The position numbers were made by a program, and so were the translations under genes. The notes under the pieces are model-generated. The model saw only the letters and a list, made by a program, of their open reading frames with translations. It ran no database searches and was not told the DNA's origin. From Leptospira mayottensis 200901116 (GTDB lineage Bacteria > Spirochaetota > Leptospiria > Leptospirales > Leptospiraceae), in NCBI RefSeq assembly GCF_000306675.2, contig NZ_CP024873.1, positions 1 to 64,000 on the forward strand: DNA of 64,000 nt, given 5' to 3'. This document shows, in pieces, positions 9,786-18,494 of the stretch; within the stretch, counting starts at the first letter, position 1; the number at the start of each line of letters is the position of its first letter.

Positions 9786-11339
9786 CTATCTCTTAATTTC
9801 GGATTTAAAGTCTAAATTCGGTCCCCATTTAAAGGAAATTGTCGTATTCGCACGCGCTTGACCTGGGCTAAACTCATCCACTACGTCCGTTATATATCCA
9901 AATTTACAGATTTCATTCGTATTGAATGGATATTTTTTTAGAGGATCAATATCGATCTGAAAAGGGATTCCCGGTCTTATGGGTATAAACGGAATTTCAA
10001 AACTTCCGTTTGTGATTTTTAATTCCTCTAAATCACAAAATATAGAAAATAATAAATCCCGAATGCTAGAAAGTTCCGTTTTATAATTCTCTTTACTCGA
10101 TTGTCTTAGATTTTCCTCTCTAAAAATAAGACCCGGGATTTTTACGTGTAAAAACTTTGGTCCAAAAATCGACCGGATCCTATCCTCATACTTAGGTTCT
10201 GAAAGCACAGTCCCAAAGGTTTGAAACGTGTTTTGAATCACATGTACACCCGACACTATATTTTCCTCATTTTCCTCGATTCTATAATTTTGAATATCCT
10301 CTAAATCGAAACTATAAACCGCATCTATCCTAGAACTTTCTAAGTCCCTGTATTTACCGTCTGTTCCAAACATATAAAATGGAGTAGGTCGAAATATCAC
10401 TTTGGATTCCTTATTTCCAACGTCATAGGTTTCGAGTCGATTGGATCCGATTTCCCCAAAACTTATTCCCTGTCCGAATACTCCCTCTATATCAAAAGTC
10501 TCTAATGGATCTACAAATAGTTCATAAAGTGGCTCACAAAGATAGGACCTTAGTATCTCCCAAAAGTTTACATACTGACCGACTGTAAAACTGGACAATA
10601 CTTGAGACTCGTATACGAACTGTTCCGTGTATGCCCTTCTCGGTAATAGTATGGAAAGTAAGGCGTTCGGATCGTTTTCAGTTGTAGTCGGTTTTAAGAC
10701 GTTATGATCACAATATCTTGAAACGTTTAATAGATTACAAAAAAATTCATCCCAAAAGTTTTTAATTAAATCACTAAGTTGTCCCTGTAAAAACACTTTT
10801 GTTGCACTCGTTATCACTCCTGCATAAGTACTTTGTGTTCTAGTTCCGGGTCTTCCTTGGGTTCGTTGGTAGTCTATAAAAAAATCTGTGTCTGTTAGGA
10901 TCGTTTCTAGACTCGTTATATGTACGGATTTAAAAGAATTCGCTTCTGGTGAAAAATCTTTTGTGATTGTCTTAATTTTACCGGAATTGAGTTTTTTAAA
11001 TCCGTTTGATTTTGATTTACCGTTTGAATTGTCGTAATAGAGTAAAACGATACTTCTGACTCGAAATATCTCCTGAAAACTTTTAGTTTCAAACGTTTTC
11101 ATTTCCGAAATTGGAAGTGACTCGTCTTCCCCCACCTGTACGATATATTTTTCTTGCCAGGGAATTGTAAGTGTGATTCCACCTCTTCCAGGACTTAAAG
11201 ATCTTTGTGACCGTATATGAGTCACATATTCCACCGGAAAAAAAAGATTTTCAGAGGAACCGGGAAGCCTGATTTCTATCGAAAACCGTTTAGGTGGAAT
11301 GGAAATATCGGTTCTTTTGGATATTGATAATTTCTCCAT
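9786..11339 (-). CDS. Baseplate hub protein (gp27/gpD-like candidate)
   Basis: This 517-aa protein starts with a beta-rich domain (RFSIEIRLPGSSENLFFPVEYVTH). It then has a helical region with WEILRSYLCEPLYELFVDP and the hub-typical phrase KVIFRPTPFYMFG, reminiscent of T4 gp27/P2 gpD modules. It ends with a beta domain containing VDEFSPGQARANTTISFKWG. The spike gene lies just upstream, the usual hub-spike pairing. It would form the trimeric hub that carries the spike under the tube. Confidence 0.65.
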   Translation of the reverse strand: MEKLSISKRTDISIPPKRFSIEIRLPGSSENLFFPVEYVTHIRSQRSLSPGRGGITLTIPWQEKYIVQVGEDESLPISEMKTFETKSFQEIFRVRSIVLLYYDNSNGKSKSNGFKKLNSGKIKTITKDFSPEANSFKSVHITSLETILTDTDFFIDYQRTQGRPGTRTQSTYAGVITSATKVFLQGQLSDLIKNFWDEFFCNLLNVSRYCDHNVLKPTTTENDPNALLSILLPRRAYTEQFVYESQVLSSFTVGQYVNFWEILRSYLCEPLYELFVDPLETFDIEGVFGQGISFGEIGSNRLETYDVGNKESKVIFRPTPFYMFGTDGKYRDLESSRIDAVYSFDLEDIQNYRIEENEENIVSGVHVIQNTFQTFGTVLSEPKYEDRIRSIFGPKFLHVKIPGLIFREENLRQSSKENYKTELSSIRDLLFSIFCDLEELKITNGSFEIPFIPIRPGIPFQIDIDPLKKYPFNTNEICKFGYITDVVDEFSPGQARANTTISFKWGPNLDFKSEIKR

Positions 11340-11362
11340 AATATAAATAGAATATAGTTATG

Positions 11363-12046
11363 TTATATCGGAGGGGAAGTTTTAGAAGGTGGTAAGGGCC
11401 CTGGGTTATATCCGTGACCGTGTTCGTTAAATGATTTTTTATTGGAGATGATATCTTTTTCAGACTCGATTAAACCACTAGATTTTATATCCCCATCGAC
11501 TTCTAAACTTCCGGTAATTTTGGTATTTGCGGTTATTTCTAAATCGTTTAGATTAATCTTTGCTTTTGAGTTTAAAAAATCGATTTCAAGAATTACTGTC
11601 TGGTCCTGGTCATACACCTCTATCTTATTTGTGGTTTGTCTGGTTAAATAACCGGATTCATGAAAATCGATTATATCTTTTTCAGGATTCAAAAAAGGAT
11701 ATTTTCTAGAAAACTCGTTTAGGTTTAATAAATCGGAATCTTTGGTCGGAAAAGGAAATACTTTCGTAACTACGGGACTACGATACGAACCTCCTATAAA
11801 CTCGATTAAAACGAGTTGATTTTTTTTGATCCCATAAGCCCTACCGTGCGCTTTTCCATCCGGATATAAAAAGGGACCTAACGTTCTTACCTTTAAAAAG
11901 ATTTCTCCGAAAGTGGTGAGTACGTTCACACGAAAACGAGGAAGTACTTCGGTAACGGTTGCAAACATACTAGGTGTAATTTTTGAATCCTTAGAATGCG
12001 GTTTTTGTTCAAACTCAAATGTGTCGTTTGTAAAGTTTCCCCTCAT
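11363..12046 (-). CDS. Baseplate spike protein (gpV/gp45-like) with HxH tip
   Basis: This 227-aa protein has an N-terminal OB-fold (residues about 25-105, FATVTEVLPRFRVNVLTTFG and NQLVLIEFIGG). A triple-stranded beta-helix repeat follows (LEVDGDIKSSGLIESEKDI). The C-terminal tip has H209-G-H211 followed by a Pro/Ser-rich tail. In P2 gpV and phi92 gp138 an HxH motif from each of three chains coordinates an iron ion at the needle point. It overlaps the LysM-gp25 gene by 4 bp. Confidence 0.85.
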   Translation of the reverse strand: MRGNFTNDTFEFEQKPHSKDSKITPSMFATVTEVLPRFRVNVLTTFGEIFLKVRTLGPFLYPDGKAHGRAYGIKKNQLVLIEFIGGSYRSPVVTKVFPFPTKDSDLLNLNEFSRKYPFLNPEKDIIDFHESGYLTRQTTNKIEVYDQDQTVILEIDFLNSKAKINLNDLEITANTKITGSLEVDGDIKSSGLIESEKDIISNKKSFNEHGHGYNPGPLPPSKTSPPI

Positions 12047-13926
12047 ACGGATAGTATATAACTAGTTCCGGTTATCGACTCTATCTTTATGTTAAAATAA
12101 TACGTATCCTTTTCCTGTAGAGTATTCAAAAAATTAACCGTTTTTACCCTAGGGTCTGATCTGAATTGACTTAATATATTTTGAATGTGTTTATTTTTTA
12201 ACATTTCGTCTAAAATTTCCCCCGGTAAAATCGGATTACCTAACGTTTTATCCGAAAGATAAGAACCTTCCACCATGTCGATTATATCTAACTTTTCGTT
12301 GACTAACGCCTCATCCCCCATAACCAAAGCGAGATCTCCAGTAGGTGAGATTTCAATTCCCCTATTTTCGTTTAATTTTAGGTCACACCCGATAATTGCG
12401 ATTTCTAAATCTTTCGGATTCGGGTTATCGGGTAAGGGAGTATATATATTCGTATTTTTTCCGTAGGGAATTTTAATCGCCCTTTTGTCTAAATTTACAG
12501 TATCCCTACTCATATTAAATCTTGCTAATGCTTGACCTAAGTTTTTATCTCCTAATGTTTTTTCAGCTACGTTTTCCCAGCTATCACCTGGACTTACTTG
12601 ATAGATTTTATATTCGTTGTCTATGGATGAAGTATTCAAAAAGGCTTTGATTTCTGTTAAAATCTCTTGAATTGTAATCGTATATCTATACACGTCGTTA
12701 TCGATCCAATCGCTTAGATCCGCGTTGGGCTGTAAGGACATCGCCTCGATGGATCCGGAAGAATCCACAGGGATTAAAACTTGTGCAATTAAACGAGTTA
12801 AGGAATTGGAATCATTGATTGCAGTATCTAGGTTTTGTCTAAATTCAGCCTCATGACTTGCGGATTTTTTAGAAGTAATCTCTATTTTCTCCAAAATTTC
12901 GTCTTCGCTGAGTCCCCTTTTTTTGGTTTTGATTCCTAATTCGTTTTTAGCGTTTTCGAATGTTTTTCTTGCTAGTTTACCTTGTGTATTAAATTGATCC
13001 TTCATCCGCGGCCAGGACGTCAGTACCCTTTTTGTAGAACTGGCAAATACTTGTACTCCGTTTGCAACTCCTAGTAAGGCACCTGATAGTTTTAGAGGTA
13101 GGTTGACTATATTTTCCAGCTCGTTCATAAGCCCGGATATGGTTCTAAAAACGTTAAAATTGGATCTTACCGATTTACTTGTGATTTGTGTTTCTAGTTC
13201 TTTTACGGTTACAAGGGTAAGAGAATACTTGTAAGTATTTGTATCGGAAACGGATCTTGAAATCGTAAATCCGTTATTTGGTATGACTACCTCTACGATT
13301 CTATTCCTGTCGTAATCTCGAAACACTAAAGCATGCGTTCTAAAACTGAATCTTTTTTCATAAAATAGGGAAACGATTTTAGAAGCTTGGGAATCGTTTG
13401 AAGTATATTCTACCCTTTCTAAACTTTTACTATAATGGAGTAAAAACATAAAGTCCTGGAATTCCTGTAGACCCGATCGAAAGTCTCCCCCTCCAAAACT
13501 CAAATAACTGCTTCTTAATTTGTTATAATAACTTGTAAGCTGATTTTTAACGATACTTTTAGCGGCTGTAAATGCGGACTGTACAAATCCAGATCCTCCC
13601 GAAATAGAACTACTCGGTTTTGAGGGGAGTCCTAAATGGTAGATATGAAATTCACCCTCTAGTTTTATTTCGTGGTTATCGGGTCCGTAGTCTATGACTA
13701 CACTCGAACCGAACGTTTTAGAAATACTGGTTCTATACTTAAAATTTTCAGTATATGTTAGGGGTCCGTTTACAAAAAAATATTCGTTACTCTCGATTGT
13801 ATTTAGGTTATAGTCTCCGTTTTTTTCTTTTTCATAAAAGGCAAACGAGAATACGTTTTGAGGCTCATACGAATTGAGTCCTAAAAGTGTATTTACACCC
13901 GATTGAGCAAGATCCGTGATTCCCAC
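12043..13926 (-). CDS. Baseplate protein with LysM and gp25-like wedge domain
   Basis: This 627-aa protein opens with a domain that resembles contractile-tail LysM (XkdP or DNA circulation) proteins (NVFSFAFYEKEKNGDYN). A long linker follows. A LysM domain occupies about residues 438-490 (YQVSPGDSWENVAEKTLGD and ALARFN). A C-terminal gp25/gpW-like domain starts near 505, with ISPTGDLALVMGDEALVNEKL and FRSDPRVKTV. In most myoviruses the LysM and gp25 proteins are separate genes. Here they are fused, which would tie the hub chaperone to the wedge. It is the first gene of the leftward baseplate operon. Confidence 0.78.
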   Translation of the reverse strand: MGITDLAQSGVNTLLGLNSYEPQNVFSFAFYEKEKNGDYNLNTIESNEYFFVNGPLTYTENFKYRTSISKTFGSSVVIDYGPDNHEIKLEGEFHIYHLGLPSKPSSSISGGSGFVQSAFTAAKSIVKNQLTSYYNKLRSSYLSFGGGDFRSGLQEFQDFMFLLHYSKSLERVEYTSNDSQASKIVSLFYEKRFSFRTHALVFRDYDRNRIVEVVIPNNGFTISRSVSDTNTYKYSLTLVTVKELETQITSKSVRSNFNVFRTISGLMNELENIVNLPLKLSGALLGVANGVQVFASSTKRVLTSWPRMKDQFNTQGKLARKTFENAKNELGIKTKKRGLSEDEILEKIEITSKKSASHEAEFRQNLDTAINDSNSLTRLIAQVLIPVDSSGSIEAMSLQPNADLSDWIDNDVYRYTITIQEILTEIKAFLNTSSIDNEYKIYQVSPGDSWENVAEKTLGDKNLGQALARFNMSRDTVNLDKRAIKIPYGKNTNIYTPLPDNPNPKDLEIAIIGCDLKLNENRGIEISPTGDLALVMGDEALVNEKLDIIDMVEGSYLSDKTLGNPILPGEILDEMLKNKHIQNILSQFRSDPRVKTVNFLNTLQEKDTYYFNIKIESITGTSYILSV

Positions 13927-13953
13927 TTTTTCTATATTGTATGTAAATTGTCT

Positions 13954-13974
13954 TTATCGGGAATTTCCCGATAA
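13954..13974. promoter_or_regulatory. Perfect palindrome between divergent late operons
   Basis: The arms TTATCGGGAA and TTCCCGATAA flank a single central T. It lies in the 77-bp gap between the leftward LysM-gp25 gene and the rightward baseplate J gene. The dyad and position suggest an operator for a regulator that controls both late operons. Confidence 0.6.
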
Positions 13975-13979
13975 TTGTT

Positions 13980-13999
13980 TTTTGAATATACATTCAAAA
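13980..13999. promoter_or_regulatory. Second inverted repeat, before baseplate J gene
   Basis: TTTTGAAT and ATTCAAAA are separated by ATAC, four bases upstream of the GTG start at 14004. It could be an operator or an mRNA hairpin that masks the start of the baseplate J gene. No clear Shine-Dalgarno sequence is present nearby. Confidence 0.45.
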
Positions 14000-14003
14000 G
14001 TTA

Positions 14004-15194
14004 GTGGCCCTACCTTACATTCCCAAAACGGAAACAGAATACAGACTAGCAATTCAAAACTATCTAATCGCTTCAGGTTCCAGGCTTTCTAATTTTAATC
14101 CGGGTTCTCGTATATATACCTGGATCTGTGCGATTGCAAGCGTCTTAGCAGAAGGAGATTTAAGAACCTTAAACGGATTTGATTATTCGATCCGGGAAGG
14201 AATATACAACGCATTAGGTTTTAATAGACTTCCCGGTCTAAAATCAATCGGTATCGTTCGAATAGAATATAAAGACCACTTAGAAAATATAGAAATTCCT
14301 ATTTTCACTCTAGACCTTTTTGGTCTTTTATTTGAATCCATATCCCCCGTTACTCTTTTAGTCGGACAAGAATATTTAGAAATCGAGATTAGGGCCAAAG
14401 AACCTGGCACAGACTACAATATTCGTAGACTATCCATCAATACGGAAGAGGGATTAGGTTCTTTAAATATTCAACTGCCTACAAATACTAGGGTTTGGAA
14501 TCCGAGTGATTTTACGGGAGGTAGCAACAAAGAGACCGAAGAAAGTAGACTTAAAAGATTTAGAAATTTTATCATTTCTCTGGGTAGATCCACTCCACTC
14601 GGTATCTATACGGCCGTGATTTCGATTCCTGGGATTGCGGGCGCTCAAATCACGACGAATAAAAATCCGTATTCCGGTACTCTTGAATTTGGTTGGATCA
14701 ATATTTATGTATCCGATGGTACCTCAAACCCACCCCAAAGTCTTTTGAACTTGGTTTTAAAAACCATCGAAGGGGACTTAAACGATCCTGATAATTTTCC
14801 TGGCTATTCAGCAGCCGGTACTTGGGTAAACGTTTTTAAAATTCCAGTTCTTGGAATTACAGTTCGTTTTCGTCTGGAGGTTTTAAATATCTCTCAAGTT
14901 TCCTTAGAGGAAGCGAGTACAATCGCAACGAATGCACTTACCTCCTATTTAAATACTCTTTCCATCGGTTTTGACGTTTTACTCAAACAAGTTGAGGCGA
15001 CGATTCTAAAAAGCCATTCCGATTTTTATAAAGTAACGATCCTAGAATTCTACGGTAAACTTGCAAATCAACCAGTCCCAAACCCGATTCCGTTTCCCAG
15101 TGACATTTCGGTTCCTCCTACCTATCTTCCCCGTACGGGAGGATCTTCCCTAGGTGTAATTACATGCGAAGTTTCTAAAGTAGATTCGTTATGA
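14004..15194 (+). CDS. Baseplate J-like protein
   Basis: This 396-aa protein is a typical Baseplate_J (P2 gpJ/T4 gp6-like) wedge component. After an N-terminal helical domain it has WNPSDFTGGSNKETEESRLKRF, the family hallmark (GG..ETdeelR.R). SLGRSTPLGIYTAVISIPGI follows, then a beta domain with GWINIYVSDG. The start is GTG in an AT-rich leader. It overlaps the next gene by 4 bp and begins the short rightward baseplate-fibre operon. Confidence 0.88.
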   Translation: MALPYIPKTETEYRLAIQNYLIASGSRLSNFNPGSRIYTWICAIASVLAEGDLRTLNGFDYSIREGIYNALGFNRLPGLKSIGIVRIEYKDHLENIEIPIFTLDLFGLLFESISPVTLLVGQEYLEIEIRAKEPGTDYNIRRLSINTEEGLGSLNIQLPTNTRVWNPSDFTGGSNKETEESRLKRFRNFIISLGRSTPLGIYTAVISIPGIAGAQITTNKNPYSGTLEFGWINIYVSDGTSNPPQSLLNLVLKTIEGDLNDPDNFPGYSAAGTWVNVFKIPVLGITVRFRLEVLNISQVSLEEASTIATNALTSYLNTLSIGFDVLLKQVEATILKSHSDFYKVTILEFYGKLANQPVPNPIPFPSDISVPPTYLPRTGGSSLGVITCEVSKVDSL

Positions 15195-15784
15195 ATAAAT
15201 TACTCGATAAGCTACCTCAGTTTAATCCGACGGACCCAACCTTTCAAAGTCTTTGGGGAAATCTAGATAGACCCGAACTTTCCCCCGTTACGAATATCAA
15301 CGATATAAACAAAGGTGCCCTCTATAACAGTGTGGAATGGCATTTATCCTTTCAGGAGCTTACTTCTAAGTGTTCCACTCTCACACAATCGGAGGGGCGT
15401 TTTTTGACCAAATGGGCAAACCTTTTAGGAATCGAAAGACCGACCGGAATGAACGATCCCGAATTTGTGGGATATATCCTAGGTTATGTGTTATCAAACG
15501 AACCTACTCTTACAAAAATCTCTCAAATTTTCCAAAGACCCGATTATGCGGTTTTAAGGTGTAACGAACTTGGATTTACAAGCGACGTTTCCGCAACCGA
15601 TACGGGTCTTTTTCTTCCGGGTCCTAACACAAAAGCGGTCTCAAGTATCGTAACCCCTCTATTAGGAGTTAGTTATATACTCGTAGAGGATTTCTCATCC
15701 ATTTCCAACGTTCAAATCACGGAACTTAATCGTATCTTAGCGGCGGGTACTGCCGTATACATAGGGGCTAAAAATGCAGACTGA
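15191..15784 (+). CDS. Baseplate wedge / tail protein I-like
   Basis: This 197-aa protein follows gpJ directly, as gpI does in P2-type phages. It contains LTKWANLLGIERPTGMNDPE, resembling the W...lG..r..g.sDe motif of gpI/DUF2313 proteins that join the wedge to the tail fibre. The C-terminal part is mixed alpha/beta. The 4-bp overlap with gpJ and the 11-bp overlap with the fibre gene indicate coupled translation. Confidence 0.7.
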   Translation: MNKLLDKLPQFNPTDPTFQSLWGNLDRPELSPVTNINDINKGALYNSVEWHLSFQELTSKCSTLTQSEGRFLTKWANLLGIERPTGMNDPEFVGYILGYVLSNEPTLTKISQIFQRPDYAVLRCNELGFTSDVSATDTGLFLPGPNTKAVSSIVTPLLGVSYILVEDFSSISNVQITELNRILAAGTAVYIGAKNAD

Positions 15785-16547
15785 AATTTCACTGACCAGT
15801 AACGAAATAAAAACATACTACCAAAACGTATTCCAAAAGATCAGTGCCGATGACATAAACAGGCTTTCAGGAGCTTTGGGTGACGATTCCTATGTTCGAA
15901 TTCTTTTAACTTCGATCCTTTATAGTATCGGTAGAAATACCGACACTGCTATCGGTTTTCAGGTAAGATTACAAAATCAAAATACGATTTCAGTCGATAA
16001 CGGTATTTTCATAAAATCGGATTCTGTTTATATTTTTCCGGAAATCTCCCTTACTCCGAACCCGAATTCGGTTGTAGGTATTTTTGAATTGGAATTTGAA
16101 TCCGTTTTGACGGATGAAAAGTCCGTCGCCGTTTTTAACTCTCAAACGGAAAGATTTCAGCCACAACCAAAACCCACTCGTAAAACGTATAGAACCCGTC
16201 TTTATGAGCAATGGTTAAATACGAACGGTAATCCTTTAATCACTCAAAATAGAATCGGTCTTTTAAGATATACGAGAAACGGTGGAAATATTACAAATCT
16301 TGTAAGAACTCTTCCCGTATATGATCCGAAACTTGTAGGCGTAGACGTCGTTTTAAATCCGAACATATTAGATAACACTTCCTTATCCAGTGCTATAAAC
16401 TGGCTTTATAATTATATAGAATCCAAAAACTTCATTAAAACCACTCCTTCACCCGGATTTGATAACGCTAATTTTAGGATCAGGACTCAAGGAAATTTTG
16501 CGTATTGGAGTAAGGACGAGGGAGCAAACTGGCTCCCTTTCGCATAA
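15774..16547 (+). CDS. Tail fibre / collar protein, possible -1 frameshift extension
   Basis: This 257-aa protein lies third in the gpJ-gpI operon. It has an N-terminal attachment-like region and beta-rich segments (FQVRLQNQNTISVDNG, TYRTRLYEQW). The C-terminus (FAYWSKDEGANWLPFA) looks like a truncated fibre rather than a finished domain. The stop codon falls two codons after a perfect slippery heptamer CCCTTTC read as C CCT TTC. In the -1 frame translation continues through a protein-like linker into the Cys-rich ORF ending at 16984. Role as receptor-contact fibre is inferred from position. Confidence 0.7.
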   Translation: MQTEISLTSNEIKTYYQNVFQKISADDINRLSGALGDDSYVRILLTSILYSIGRNTDTAIGFQVRLQNQNTISVDNGIFIKSDSVYIFPEISLTPNPNSVVGIFELEFESVLTDEKSVAVFNSQTERFQPQPKPTRKTYRTRLYEQWLNTNGNPLITQNRIGLLRYTRNGGNITNLVRTLPVYDPKLVGVDVVLNPNILDNTSLSSAINWLYNYIESKNFIKTTPSPGFDNANFRIRTQGNFAYWSKDEGANWLPFA

Positions 16548-16603
16548 CCCCACCTTTTGGCCCTTCCTCACCCGTAAGCGGTGCGGGAGGTCATTGGGTG
16601 GGG
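16535..16603 (+). promoter_or_regulatory. Candidate -1 ribosomal frameshift signal
   Basis: The X XXY YYZ heptamer CCCTTTC (16535-16541) is in the correct zero-frame register. A 6-nt spacer, which includes the stop codon, is followed by the stem CCCCACC (16548-16554) pairing perfectly with GGTGGGG (16597-16603). The loop can hold a small CCCG/CGGG stem. Heptamer, spacer and GC-rich stem match classical -1 frameshift geometry. Confidence 0.5.
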
Positions 16604-16984
16604 AATTTTGGTTCGAATCGTTATGACGTATATCCAAAAGGTACCTATTCTGTGGGAGATACCTGGCACGTCGTGGATGCTCATCTTGATTATGGTACGA
16701 CAGTAAACGACTGTGATCTGTGCGGCGGTTATGATTCCTGCTATCCTCTAGGACCTTGGTTTACTTGTCCTGATTGTCCTGGAGGATACTCACAATCTAC
16801 AAGTATCGGTCTTTGTTGGACGGGTGGTGGGTTTGTATTTTGTTGTACTTCCACTTGTTGTAGACATCTATGCAATTCTTGTTATATATCGAATTGGTAT
16901 ACTCGGTATAGAGTTTTGAAATACGAATTTTTTACCTGGAAACTACTTTCCACATACCAAATTCAAGGGCGTTTTTGGAGTTAA
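16598..16984 (+). CDS. Cys-rich tail-tip protein or frameshifted fibre C-terminus
   Basis: The 128-aa ORF has about 14 cysteines in pairs (CDLCGGYDSC, CPDC, CCTSTCC) and many Gly, Tyr and Trp residues, which suggests a metal-bound or disulphide-knit tip. Two start models exist. A GTG at 16598 has GGGAGG 7 nt upstream. Alternatively, a -1 frameshift at 16535-16541 would fuse it to the preceding fibre via ITPPFGPSSPVSGAGGHW, a plausible linker. The frame is open back to 16514. It probably contacts the cell surface, but this is inference. Confidence 0.6.
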   Translation: MGNFGSNRYDVYPKGTYSVGDTWHVVDAHLDYGTTVNDCDLCGGYDSCYPLGPWFTCPDCPGGYSQSTSIGLCWTGGGFVFCCTSTCCRHLCNSCYISNWYTRYRVLKYEFFTWKLLSTYQIQGRFWS

Positions 16985-16988
16985 ATAT

Positions 16989-17150
16989 ATGAATGAAAAA
17001 AAAGATTTAGATCTTCGTTTAGAGATTTGTTTTGCTTGTCCTTTACTTCTGAAAGGTTTCCTTTTGGAGCGTTGTAGCGTTTGCGGTTGTTTTGTTAGAT
17101 TAAAAACAAAATTAAAATATGAGTCTTGCCCGATTAAAAAATGGATGTAA
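16989..17150 (+). CDS. Small zinc-ribbon phage protein (53 aa)
   Basis: This short gene was found by hand translation; it begins with ATG four bases after the preceding stop. The product begins MNEKKDLDLRLEICFACP and contains C14-x2-C17 and C29-x2-C32 plus C34 and C47, a zinc-ribbon layout. The last residues are KKWM. Similar tiny Cys-pair proteins follow tail fibre genes in many phages and may act in fibre assembly. An earlier start of the next ORF would overlap it out of frame, so that gene is placed at 17155. Confidence 0.65.
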   Translation: MNEKKDLDLRLEICFACPLLLKGFLLERCSVCGCFVRLKTKLKYESCPIKKWM

Positions 17151-17154
17151 GGAT

Positions 17155-17499
17155 ATGAGTTGTTGTGGAGGTAAAACAAACACTATGAATCAGGATTTAA
17201 TTTTTCAACAAATCGGGCAGGTTACTCAAATTGCCAAAAACAAAGGATTATCCGAAAAAGACGCATCAAACGAAGCGTATACATTTGTTAAAGGTCTACT
17301 ATCTAAAACAAGTGAAATCATTCAAAAAAACCCTAGTTTAAATAAGGAACTCATTTTTCATCAAATGTCCACACAAGCTTTCGGTCTCTATCATTCTAAA
17401 GACGAAACAGAAGAGATTTTAGAATCGGTTTTTAAATCCATTTCGGAACAGATAAATTTGTCTAAAATTCTTTCGCAAGAGTTTTCAAACCTAAAATGA
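17155..17499 (+). CDS. Small phage protein with CCGG N-terminus, unknown
   Basis: The 114-aa product (from ATG at 17155) starts MSCCGGKTNTMNQDL and then is helical, ending SQEFSNLK. In-frame ATGs at 17119 and 17185 are alternatives. The 17119 start overlaps the zinc-ribbon gene by 32 bp, so 17155 is preferred. It overlaps the next ORF by 4 bp. No family is recognised. Confidence 0.6.
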   Translation: MSCCGGKTNTMNQDLIFQQIGQVTQIAKNKGLSEKDASNEAYTFVKGLLSKTSEIIQKNPSLNKELIFHQMSTQAFGLYHSKDETEEILESVFKSISEQINLSKILSQEFSNLK

Positions 17500-17717
17500 G
17501 CATAAAAGAGTTTTTTAAATTTATTTTTTCCGCAAGAGTCACCTCTATCGTATTGTTTAAAAAAAAGAAGTTCAGTTTAATTTTTAGAAACTATTTTTCC
17601 CTAGGCTTGATCGGTTTTCCGATTCTTTCTTGTAAAATAGAAAAACAGTTTCAATCCCGTTTTAAAAGTTTTTCTGTTGCATTATTCGGTTTAGAAGTAG
17701 TGATTCTTATTTTTTAA
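17496..17717 (+). CDS. Small basic hydrophobic protein, unknown
   Basis: This 73-aa ORF is joined to its upstream neighbour by an ATGA overlap, which supports translation. It is Phe-, Lys- and Ser-rich, with two hydrophobic stretches (YFSLGLIGFPILSC and VALFGLEVVILIF). It could be a membrane protein, for example a lysis accessory, but there is no direct evidence for that. It is the last gene of the rightward operon. Confidence 0.5.
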   Translation: MSIKEFFKFIFSARVTSIVLFKKKKFSLIFRNYFSLGLIGFPILSCKIEKQFQSRFKSFSVALFGLEVVILIF

Positions 17718-18026
17718 ATTATTAAATTCGTATTGAAAGCTTTCTAAACCTATTATTTTAATTAAAAAATCAATATGAAATTTAGAATTTTATCTCATCA
17801 TATTTTTTATAAATTAATCTTTATTTTTTTGTTTTCTTTTTGAATTACAATCACAACCCAAAGAAGAGATAATATATAAAAATCTTTCCGTTGTATTTAG
17901 AAATACCAAAAGAAATTGGAAAGTTAAAAAAGTTTAGTAGATTAAACCTACGGTATAATCCAAATTTAAAAAAACAGAGAAGAATATCCGAAAATTATTT
18001 CTGAATCAAAAAATAAATCAGATCCG
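17718..18026. other. AT-rich gap between convergent operons
   Basis: About 310 bp of strongly AT-rich DNA separates the rightward fibre operon from the leftward genes starting at 18350. No convincing gene or strong GC-rich terminator is visible. Short A/T tracts could serve as weak terminators. Confidence 0.6.
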
Positions 18027-18350
18027 TTAGTTATCCAATACTTGATTTATATATATATCAGAAGCAAAATTAATCATTTCTTCCCAGCTATTAAACTTCG
18101 TATTTTGACTTACAAAAGCATCCCAATCCGGGCTTTTTTCTAATTTCGTAAAATCATCCTCAGAATTTATTACAAATCCGGAAGAGCTAAACATTTCCTC
18201 TACGCTGGAATAATCCGTATATTTACTCATGAATTCAGTAGGAAATAATTCTAAAAATCCGATTTCCTTCTTTTCAGATAATTTTTTAAGATTATTTTCA
18301 AGATTTTTTAAACCATTTTGAAATTCGTCGAAACCCTCTAACTTTATCAT
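18027..18350 (-). CDS. Phage protein of unknown function
   Basis: I chose the ATG at 18350 because AGGAG lies 8 nt upstream of it. The 36 extra codons of the longer ORF have no such signal. The 107-aa product starts MIKLEGFDEFQNGLKNLENN, a phrase found at the N-terminus of phage gp10-like or minor capsid-associated proteins. It ends with SWEEMINFASDIYINQVLDN. It lies at the downstream end of the head-gene cluster. Confidence 0.6.
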   Translation of the reverse strand: MIKLEGFDEFQNGLKNLENNLKKLSEKKEIGFLELFPTEFMSKYTDYSSVEEMFSSSGFVINSEDDFTKLEKSPDWDAFVSQNTKFNSWEEMINFASDIYINQVLDN

Positions 18351-18494
18351 ATAAAAAACTCCTAAAGAATAGGACCGAATTTGATCTTTGCCGAACATTT
18401 TGTCAATTTTAGAATTTAATGTTTTAAAATATAATAATTGATTATATATCTCCAACAAAAACAGGGACTATTTTTGATTCTTGAAATTACTCAA

